In this document: in pieces, positions 40,452 through 48,022 of the stretch
Numbering within the stretch: position 1 is the stretch's first letter
Layout of the letters: each line of letters starts with the position of its first letter
Origin: Symbiodinium microadriaticum
Lineage: Eukaryota > Sar > Dinophyceae > Suessiales > Symbiodiniaceae
Direction: 5' to 3'
DNA: 64,000 nt
Assembly (NCBI GenBank): GCA_001939145.1
Contig: LSRX01000523.1
Span: forward strand, 276,784-340,783
The notes under the pieces: model-generated
Database searches by the model: none
What the model was told of the DNA's origin: nothing
The model's input: the letters and a program-made list of their open reading frames with translations, nothing else
Made by a program: the position numbers and the translations under genes

Positions 40452-43400
40452 AGAAGGTCAGCACACCCTTTTATGACGACAAAATCGCTCGCCCGGTGGA
40501 AACGGAGGCAGAATCCAAGGGCAAACTTGCTCCAATCGCAAGCAGAGTCCTTATGAAATTGCTGTTTGCTGCCCGCATGGCTCGCTACGATCTTTTGCGT
40601 GCCGTGCAGGGTCTTGCGAGCCGTGTCACCAAGTGGTCCTCCGACTGCGATAATAAGGCCCTTCACAGGCTAATGTGTTACGTCGACAGTACCAAGGATT
40701 TTACGATGCGTGGTTTCATAGGGGATGAAATTAAGCATTGTAAACTTTGGCTTTTTGCTGATAGCGATCATGCTGGCGAACACGACAACAAATCAACGTC
40801 CGGAGGAATCCTGGTGCTCGTTGGTCCCAACACATATTTTCCCCTAGCTGCATTCAGCAAGAAACAGACCAGCACAGCACTTAGCTCAACTGAGGCAGAG
40901 GTTGTGTGTGCAAACGTTGCTCTTCGAGGCCTAGGTCTTCCTTCATCCGCACTTTGGAGTGTGCTCCTGAACGCGGGGGGGGAATGGGCTCAAACCGTTG
41001 CACCCACTCCTCTGACGAGAGAGTCTAAACCGTTTATCCCGAAAACTAATCCCTTGCCTGAACTGGACAAACTCACCGTTACCGGTCTTCAAGAGCTTGA
41101 TGATGGTAGGGTTATTGAGGTTTTCAATAGGATCAGAGTCATTACTCCTCCTGAGAACCTTACTTCACACCCTATTCGTGATGTCTGGCTTCTTGATAAG
41201 CATAAATGGGTTATGTACCAGAAAAATGTGGCTTGGGAGGAAGCAGAAACGCTCGATGAGATCCTCGACAAGGAGTACGATGCATGTATATGCGTCTACC
41301 GTCGCTCTGGTCGTGACTATCGTCGCCATGCTGGAATCAGGAATTCGGGGGGTAACCTCGACAACGCCCCTCGGAAGAGTGAGGCTGACATCGACCTCAT
41401 AATGGGAGTCCCTCATTCTGTCCAGCCTGTGATTCTTGAAGATAACCAGGCCACCATAAGAATTCTTGAATCTGGTAAATCTCCTGCTTTCAGGCACGCT
41501 GACAAGACTCAGAGACTCAACTTGGGTTGGATTTCAGAGCAGTTCAAGAGAAAGCATTATGTACTCGCCTACATTAACACCCAGCTTCAGGCGGCCGACG
41601 TTCTCACTAAACCTTTCACTAGTGCTGAGAAGTGGAACAAGGCTTTGCATTTGATGTGTGTCTCGCGCCATAAGCTGCCCGTGAGGAAAACGGCAGTGGC
41701 AGCCAACGACGCACTCGCCCGGCCGACGCCGAGGCCTGAAGCCGCATTCGAGAGGGTATTGTTTATTCTTGATAACTCAAGGGGTTCACATGCTCTCTGT
41801 GATGTTGATGTAGGGTATAGTCCCGAAACCAAAGTGTTTAAGTTTTCCAAACCGAACGAATTAGATTCACCCGATGCTAGAAGAGCCGTTATCCAGCTTG
41901 CACGTGATTATCACAAGGCTGGCGCTCTTGTAATTCTCTGGATGCATATACGCAACCCGGGGGGTGACGAGGGTGTTGACGGCAAAATTGAGGTTGATCA
42001 TTTCTCCAAGACTTGGGCATCATTTGTTGACATTGCTGATTACGTTGAGAAGATCAAAGCTAAGATTGTCATCACTTGGCCCAGGGATTGTTCATTTTGG
42101 GGTTGGAACAGGGTTAAAAGGTTTGCTGAGCGCTTCAACCTTGTGAAGGCTTCGATTCCAAGACTCTTTGAGCCTAAGTTGAAGCAACCGGCACACTATA
42201 CCCTTGCCTCTAATGAACAGAGTCTTGTTGGAATCCTCAAAAAGCAAGACAAGAAACAGCATTACACTAGGAGTCGTAACAATGCTGAATCCCACGGTGA
42301 TCTCGACTCTATCATGAAGAGTGTTACTGCATTGCAAAGAGAAAACCAACTGTTACCTCCAGCAGCTGTCGCTCTCAAGCACCAAGCATTCCCCGCATCC
42401 TTCTCTCGCATTCGCTCCCTTGCTAAGATGTCCGGCTCCGCTTTCGCAGCACAGGGCGTCGCCAACCGGGAGGTTGTGCATCCAGTCGCAGGTGGTGTCT
42501 ACGCCACGGCTGATCGTGAGGAGCGTATCCGCATTTTCCGCGATGCGCTCAAGGATCACGATCGTCTGGCTGACGCCATGGCTGGCCGCACGCATGTGGC
42601 TCTCCATTCGGACCTCCAAGAGGCAATTGTGGAGCCCACAGCTGACGCTGATGGAGAAGAGTTGTTTTTTAGTGTGATCAAGGTGCATGAGTGGCGCACG
42701 CTGCGCGAAGCTTGTCCGAATGCCCATTGGACAGCCTTGTACGAGGCCTGGTACCGTCACTACGCATGTGTCCAAGGCAATGAGGTTATGAAACGCCATC
42801 GTGACACCTCCTTGACGGGATGGTCCAGGGTTATCCTCGAATATATCAAGGATCTGGGCATCGTAGGCTGGGGCACTAAGTACGAGGAAGCCATCAATCG
42901 TACGGCCATGTACGACATTTGCTTCCGCGTGGGCATGATGAGTCAGGGTGCGGGAACGCTGCCTATGTTCATCGAGTCGTGCAAGCTAATCGAAAGCTTG
43001 TACAGTCCGGCTCTTGGACGCATCTCCCCTCCTCCGTCGGCTGACGCCGGGACGTTCTATGCCACGGACTTCCTTGTCGCCGGCGATTCCAGCTTGGCTA
43101 TGTGCTGGATGCAAGGACGAAGGTGCCTGCGCAAAATCACTATCGGCCCTACCCTCTCGGATATTACCAGGTCCAATCCCGAGGTGGGTGAGATCGAGTT
43201 CCAAATGGAATGGGGCAAAGGCCTCGATGCCATTCTGGACGTGATCGACACCAAGCTCCACGTCGCTCCACCGGGAGGTGTTGAGCTCGTCGTTTACTGG
43301 GCAGGTAACGACGTGTACGGGAACTATGGGTACCTCGGGTACACCTGGCATCTCACCTCGAAGTGGGTGAAGAGGCCCCAGGAGGAGATCGATCGAATTG

Positions 43401-46400
43401 CCCACTGGCCCGCCAAACAAAAGCTTTTGGTAGAGCGGGGCATCGACCGGCTCATTGAGCTCCAGAGCCACCCCAAAGTCCGAGGCCTGACGGTACTCGT
43501 GGGAGGAGACAATGGGCGCTTCTTCAACTTGCCGTCGGAGTATGACGATGAAATGGGCCGCTACGCCCAAAAGCTCGCCAGTGGTGGTGTTTCCGTCATA
43601 GATCCGTGCTCACTCCTCATGCGTACATCCCGTCCCGACGGATTTCACATGGAGGTGAATGAGCACAACGCAACAGTGGCCGCCTCTTGGTGGCATTCAC
43701 TGATTCGCGCCATCCTGACGGAAAGGCTTATCACCGGTCGGAAGGCTGAGTTCATCGCGAACCGGCGTAGCATTGTTTTCCACAACCATTTTGTGTTGGG
43801 GAAACCGGAGCCTTCCCTTACTGTTCCTCCGGCGAGCAAGCGCATCTTAGAGCCTCTGGAACCCGTGCTCCACCAGAATGAAGAGGTTGAGCCAGAGGAG
43901 GCACGCGATGATGAAGAGCAGATTGTGTTTGATCAGCCTGTCATGCAATTGCTGCCTGATGTGGTTGCCGAGCCTGCTCTCGTGTCGGAAGACGGCGAAG
44001 AGGTCACTCAAGTGGACCACGTGCTTTTCAGTCGTGACCACGACTCGGAATTGCCGCTTGACCTGGTGGCTGTCGACCCTGACGCCCAGGAAGACTTCGC
44101 TTTCAATCTTGCGGCGGAAGCTGTCAACAACATCAGTGCTCGAGTCGAAGATGCCGATGCTATCGAAAAGGAAGCTGAAGAAGGCATCGAGACTGTCTGG
44201 CAAGATGAAGCCGTCCCCGATGCGACTGAGCAATCTGAAGTTCCGGCCTCTGGCGAGGACCGCATGTATCCTCACGGTTCGGTCGGGTACTCTATGGCTC
44301 TGCGTGACATGGGCAGCGCCCCTAAGAGCAAGCCAGCGCCCACCTCTGATGATCGGGTTGAGATCAAGGAGGAAGTTGATTTCGACGGTGACGAGGCGAT
44401 GGGATCGGCAGATGCAACAGCCGATGTTCTAGCCTCTGACGAGAGCTACGAGATGTGGTACTCGGCGGAAGATTTCCCCGACTTCCCATCGGGGCACCGC
44501 TACATGTCGGATAGGGCGCGCTTCTCGCTGTCGAAGACCATGACGTATTACCTCAGGGGGCATAGCAATGATGAGAGGTCCCAGCGACAGAATCGCCCAC
44601 CCCCTCGGATCACCATTGATCCCACCACGCATGCCGTGGAATGGGAGCATTTCAAAGACATCCTTCCGAGTTGCTGGCGCAACTTTTCATCCCTCAAAGC
44701 CATTGAGGTGGTCAAGTTCAGCCACTCGGACAAGGATGACCGGGGCAGATTCGAGGTCTTGGTCCGTGTCCATCCCCATGGTTTGGAGTACCTGGCCATC
44801 AGGTGTTTCCAGGGGCACAACCGCAATCTCATCTCGGAAGAGAGTGATCTGAAGGCTATTCACCGCGATTTCCACTTTTTGTGCAGCGAATGGGAGCCTT
44901 CCCTCACCTCCTTCCCAGTGGTTGGCGTCACTGGATATACGTGTGACAATTGGGACAGCATGCCTAAGGTTGGTTACCACGCCACCTTCTGGAGCAACTT
45001 CCCGAACCTTGTCGCATTTGGCCTCGTGCCTGGAGGCGTCACGCTCGGCGGAAGCACGGGCAGGGCTTTCTCTATGATGGCCAAATCGCCTATTTGGCTT
45101 CGTGAGTCGAATGCTGGCCTCCGCCCCGGAGCTGAAGTGGAGTTCGCCATCGATCTCCAGCTCGCGGCCCTGGAAGGGGTCCGCATTTTTGAGACGAAGA
45201 ATGATGTTCTCCAGACACCAGACTGGATTTCGAACAGGTTCTTCATGTACGCCATCGACCGTCGCACCGGCAAATGCGTTTGGTTCAACAGGTCGTATGA
45301 GCTCACCCGCTCCCGAGTGGGAAAGGCTGTTAAGGCGTATCAGGAGACTGGCGTCGTGGGTGATGTCTTCAACAGTGACCTCGCTACTCAGGCGGCGGAA
45401 GCCAGCTCTTCGTGCATCTATGAATACATCTCTCAGATGTATCCCATCGACAACGAGACGCTCGATTGGGTCGAATTCATCGGCTACAACAACAACATGC
45501 CGCGACCCTCACACCTCCGGGAGGAGAGTGTTTTCAACGTCGATGCTCGCCACATCACCTTTGAGAGGAACAGCCCTCTCGAGGGAACGAGGGCGGAATG
45601 GACCCTTGATGCTCAGGTATGGTACTCCAGAACCGGGCTCGCCAAGCCCTTCGAGCGACGCATTGAAAGAGAGGACTACATCGTGAACCTCAACGTGGGC
45701 TTTCCGAAGTATCCGTGCCCCGACACGAGATGCCGGTACCAGCAGGTTGACGGTTTCCTCAACTGCCCCCGCTGCAACACCAAGCTCTTTCACCCAAGTG
45801 ATTTGTCGCATTTGGCAGAGCTGGCTGAGCTGCGGGCGGAAGCCCTGCAAGGTGGTGTGAACTTCGGGCTCATGTATCTTGCCCCAAAGACGCATCTCAA
45901 CGCGGGGCGTCGCGACCATGCCCGGGAGGGTCATGCACAGGAGATGAGCGTTGCCGCCACTCTCAAGGCGAAGTGCAAGAAAGCCGTTCAGAAGATTGCA
46001 CAGAGTCAGTACGATGACATGGCCACAAAATTGGCTGAGGAGCCCTTCACTGCCTATAATTTTATGGCAAAAGGGATGACTCTTCGCTCTGTCGAAGAGA
46101 TAGAGATGTTTGCGAGGGTGCGAATCCCTAATCCAGGCCGAGGCACAGAGCAGAAGAGGGCCTTCCAGGGATCGCACACAGCTGACGCTCGTGTTGCATA
46201 CATCTTTCCCCCTCATGATGATCCTTCGGGCACCAAGTACATTCCTTACAGCCGCCTGACGGTCGAGCTTGCTACGCACTGCTTTTTCTGTTTTCAGGAC
46301 CGCTTCTATCTCATGACAGAAGCGGCAGTGCTCATCCGTGCTACTCAGATCGCGAGGCAGCTTCGCCCGAGGATGGATGAATTTTCAATCCTCACCTTTC

Positions 46401-47563
46401 AGGGTGAGGAGATTGTTCTTGAGGAGGGAACTCTTCAACAGATCATGGGTCAGCTCACCAATCTCCTCAGGACCCAGATCAGATTCGCTCTGAACTACGA
46501 GGAGCGTACTTCGGGAGTCTCTGTGGAGATGGTCCTCAGCAATGACCATCCGGTTGAAATCCCTGAGTCGTGGGGCTCGATGGGTCGCCATCAGTTGTTG
46601 GAGCTGCTTAAAGGCACGAGGTTCTCCGTGGATCGTCGTCGCAGCTGGTTCAACAGCTTTGCAGCAGAGACAGTGGAGCAGGATCTACTCAGTCAAGGTG
46701 CAACCTCTGTCGGCACTATGCGTGTTCCTCCGCCTCCACCGTCTCCATCCGGAAGGACTGGAAGTATGGGACCACCACCTGCCAAGGCAGCCCGGATCCC
46801 AACGCCAGCTGTCAAGGAGCCCGCAACTCCACCACCTCGTGGTCGGTCTCCTGGCGGAGCACCTGGATCTTCCACTGATCTTCCGATGCCTGCTGCACCC
46901 GCCAAGGCTGGCCACGGAACCACGCCTCCATCGAAGGCTCGTCCGCCGGCTGCCGCTGCGCGTAACCCAAGTTCTTACATCTCTGCTGAGGAGTGGGACA
47001 ACTACTTTGCGGGAATGAATGAAGTTCGTGGTTTCGCAGTTGGTGATGATGATGCGCTTCCCAAAGCACCGGCAACTCCTGCTCGCACGGTCACCATGAC
47101 CCCGCGTGAACCGGATGCTCCACCACCAGGGTATGCCGAGACAGCCGCCGGAGGGCGTGCTCGTACGAGATCCCCAAGAAGGCCTGGCAACACCGATGGC
47201 CAATGGGATTACCTCAACGAGTGCGATGAAGCCATTTCACGCATGCTTGAATGGCTCGAGTATGACTTCAACAACTTTCCTGTTGATCGTCTGCGGCTCT
47301 GGCGGGACGCATCTGGCAACACCTTTGAGCCTGAGCTCGCGTTGCCAATTGCATACAACCGTGTGGATCAATGGTACTGGGCTGTCCTTCGTGCCCGCCA
47401 CTTTGGTCGTGTCACCCCATCGGCTGTGGCACTCAGTGTACCATCCCACGCCTCTGCCAACGATTTGGTCGTCATCGATTACACCAATCTGACCTGGTTC
47501 CTCCGCGGATGGCGTGAATGGAGGACTGACACCACCAACGGCTACCGCTATCGCCTATACTAA
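40448..47563 (+). CDS. Element B RNase H, methyltransferase-like, SGNH hydrolase, Tpt1/KptA-like and zinc-ribbon polyprotein
   Basis: 2371 codons opening with LKKVSTPFYDD, which continues the RT thumb, so this is pol shifted by one base. RNase H: Asp105, STEAE (Glu149), DNQA (Asp332) and ADVLTKPF (about 41590), with about 140 residues inserted between Glu149 and Asp332. Residues about 437-600: methyltransferase-like (RVLFILD, ALVILWMHIRNPGG, ITWPRDCSFW). From Met661 (42428) the DNA becomes GC-richer. Residues about 870-1085: SGNH hydrolase (GDSS at 879-882, GND at 953-955, DGFH at 1064-1067). Residues 1130-1350: acidic linker. Residues about 1355-1610: Tpt1/KptA-like (LSKTMTYYLRGH, DDRGRFEVL, AIRCFQGH, GYHATFW, FGLVPGG). 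About 1757-1777: zinc ribbon (C-x4-C-x10-C-x2-C). Then come a helical part, a Pro-rich linker and an unrecognised C-terminal domain. Met661 could start a separate protein in the envelope position. Confidence 0.85.
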   Translation: MKKVSTPFYDDKIARPVETEAESKGKLAPIASRVLMKLLFAARMARYDLLRAVQGLASRVTKWSSDCDNKALHRLMCYVDSTKDFTMRGFIGDEIKHCKLWLFADSDHAGEHDNKSTSGGILVLVGPNTYFPLAAFSKKQTSTALSSTEAEVVCANVALRGLGLPSSALWSVLLNAGGEWAQTVAPTPLTRESKPFIPKTNPLPELDKLTVTGLQELDDGRVIEVFNRIRVITPPENLTSHPIRDVWLLDKHKWVMYQKNVAWEEAETLDEILDKEYDACICVYRRSGRDYRRHAGIRNSGGNLDNAPRKSEADIDLIMGVPHSVQPVILEDNQATIRILESGKSPAFRHADKTQRLNLGWISEQFKRKHYVLAYINTQLQAADVLTKPFTSAEKWNKALHLMCVSRHKLPVRKTAVAANDALARPTPRPEAAFERVLFILDNSRGSHALCDVDVGYSPETKVFKFSKPNELDSPDARRAVIQLARDYHKAGALVILWMHIRNPGGDEGVDGKIEVDHFSKTWASFVDIADYVEKIKAKIVITWPRDCSFWGWNRVKRFAERFNLVKASIPRLFEPKLKQPAHYTLASNEQSLVGILKKQDKKQHYTRSRNNAESHGDLDSIMKSVTALQRENQLLPPAAVALKHQAFPASFSRIRSLAKMSGSAFAAQGVANREVVHPVAGGVYATADREERIRIFRDALKDHDRLADAMAGRTHVALHSDLQEAIVEPTADADGEELFFSVIKVHEWRTLREACPNAHWTALYEAWYRHYACVQGNEVMKRHRDTSLTGWSRVILEYIKDLGIVGWGTKYEEAINRTAMYDICFRVGMMSQGAGTLPMFIESCKLIESLYSPALGRISPPPSADAGTFYATDFLVAGDSSLAMCWMQGRRCLRKITIGPTLSDITRSNPEVGEIEFQMEWGKGLDAILDVIDTKLHVAPPGGVELVVYWAGNDVYGNYGYLGYTWHLTSKWVKRPQEEIDRIAHWPAKQKLLVERGIDRLIELQSHPKVRGLTVLVGGDNGRFFNLPSEYDDEMGRYAQKLASGGVSVIDPCSLLMRTSRPDGFHMEVNEHNATVAASWWHSLIRAILTERLITGRKAEFIANRRSIVFHNHFVLGKPEPSLTVPPASKRILEPLEPVLHQNEEVEPEEARDDEEQIVFDQPVMQLLPDVVAEPALVSEDGEEVTQVDHVLFSRDHDSELPLDLVAVDPDAQEDFAFNLAAEAVNNISARVEDADAIEKEAEEGIETVWQDEAVPDATEQSEVPASGEDRMYPHGSVGYSMALRDMGSAPKSKPAPTSDDRVEIKEEVDFDGDEAMGSADATADVLASDESYEMWYSAEDFPDFPSGHRYMSDRARFSLSKTMTYYLRGHSNDERSQRQNRPPPRITIDPTTHAVEWEHFKDILPSCWRNFSSLKAIEVVKFSHSDKDDRGRFEVLVRVHPHGLEYLAIRCFQGHNRNLISEESDLKAIHRDFHFLCSEWEPSLTSFPVVGVTGYTCDNWDSMPKVGYHATFWSNFPNLVAFGLVPGGVTLGGSTGRAFSMMAKSPIWLRESNAGLRPGAEVEFAIDLQLAALEGVRIFETKNDVLQTPDWISNRFFMYAIDRRTGKCVWFNRSYELTRSRVGKAVKAYQETGVVGDVFNSDLATQAAEASSSCIYEYISQMYPIDNETLDWVEFIGYNNNMPRPSHLREESVFNVDARHITFERNSPLEGTRAEWTLDAQVWYSRTGLAKPFERRIEREDYIVNLNVGFPKYPCPDTRCRYQQVDGFLNCPRCNTKLFHPSDLSHLAELAELRAEALQGGVNFGLMYLAPKTHLNAGRRDHAREGHAQEMSVAATLKAKCKKAVQKIAQSQYDDMATKLAEEPFTAYNFMAKGMTLRSVEEIEMFARVRIPNPGRGTEQKRAFQGSHTADARVAYIFPPHDDPSGTKYIPYSRLTVELATHCFFCFQDRFYLMTEAAVLIRATQIARQLRPRMDEFSILTFQGEEIVLEEGTLQQIMGQLTNLLRTQIRFALNYEERTSGVSVEMVLSNDHPVEIPESWGSMGRHQLLELLKGTRFSVDRRRSWFNSFAAETVEQDLLSQGATSVGTMRVPPPPPSPSGRTGSMGPPPAKAARIPTPAVKEPATPPPRGRSPGGAPGSSTDLPMPAAPAKAGHGTTPPSKARPPAAAARNPSSYISAEEWDNYFAGMNEVRGFAVGDDDALPKAPATPARTVTMTPREPDAPPPGYAETAAGGRARTRSPRRPGNTDGQWDYLNECDEAISRMLEWLEYDFNNFPVDRLRLWRDASGNTFEPELALPIAYNRVDQWYWAVLRARHFGRVTPSAVALSVPSHASANDLVVIDYTNLTWFLRGWREWRTDTTNGYRYRLY

Positions 47564-47909
47564 GAGGCCCAAGGTCTGCGGTGTCCGACACCGGAAGGTG
47601 ATCGTTTTGATCGCCTGCTCATTTTGTGATCGGACGCCTGACGGCAGACCTTTATCCTAGCAGGATTTTCATTTCTGCGGAACACCGCACTGGCGTGCAG
47701 GTTGCTTTGCAACTTTCCTTTTGTAGCAACCACTGCCTCGTGCGACACCACCCTGACGGGTCGGTAAGACTAATGAGGGTAGGTGTAGTTCTGCGCTAAT
47801 CTTTTCTTTTCGCATTGCACTCAGCACAAAGTGCGAGTTGCAGTTGCCACTACGACGTAGTTAACTGTAACGTTTTCGCCTCCTCCGTTGCACTTCAATG
47901 CGCGGGGGG
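47564..47909 (+). other. Element B 3' untranslated region and purine tract
   Basis: Non-coding sequence between the last stop and the 3' LTR. It ends in GCGGGGGG (47902-47909), the likely plus-strand primer. Confidence 0.7.
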
Positions 47910-48017
47910 TGTTTTTATCCCGTTCGTACAATAGTGGATGTACTATAGTCATTTACCTACGTCGTCACTGTGGCTCAAGAATGCAAAAAAGATTCGTGCT
48001 TTCTGCTGTTAACTTTA
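47910..48017 (+). repeat. Element B 3' LTR
   Basis: 108 bp, one substitution from the 5' copy. It is preceded by the purine tract GCGGGGGG (47902-47909) and followed by the target duplication GTCAG. Confidence 0.95.
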
Positions 48018-48022
48018 GTCAG

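Larger units (their letters stand above)
32350..48022 (+). mobile_element. Element B: 15.7-kb Ty1/copia-type LTR retrotransposon with accessory enzyme domains
   Basis: The target duplication GTCAG lies at 32350-32354 and 48018-48022. It encloses 108-bp LTRs that differ at one base, which indicates a recent insertion. A primer site (32463-32475), a leader with a 153-bp tandem duplication, three long frames and a G-rich purine tract (47902-47909) lie between. Integrase precedes RT, so the element is copia-type. The three frames cover almost all of 33150-47563, interrupted only by one in-frame TAA and one one-base shift. Typical copia elements are 5-9 kb. The extra length here comes from a TET/JBP-like dioxygenase in pol and, after RNase H, methyltransferase-like, SGNH hydrolase, Tpt1/KptA-like, zinc-ribbon and unrecognised regions. 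Confidence 0.95.

Noticed and set aside
42428-47563. Independent host gene disrupted by element B
   Set aside because: The region lies between the LTRs and primer tracts and is in frame with RNase H, so it is treated as part of the element. Capture from a host gene is still possible.
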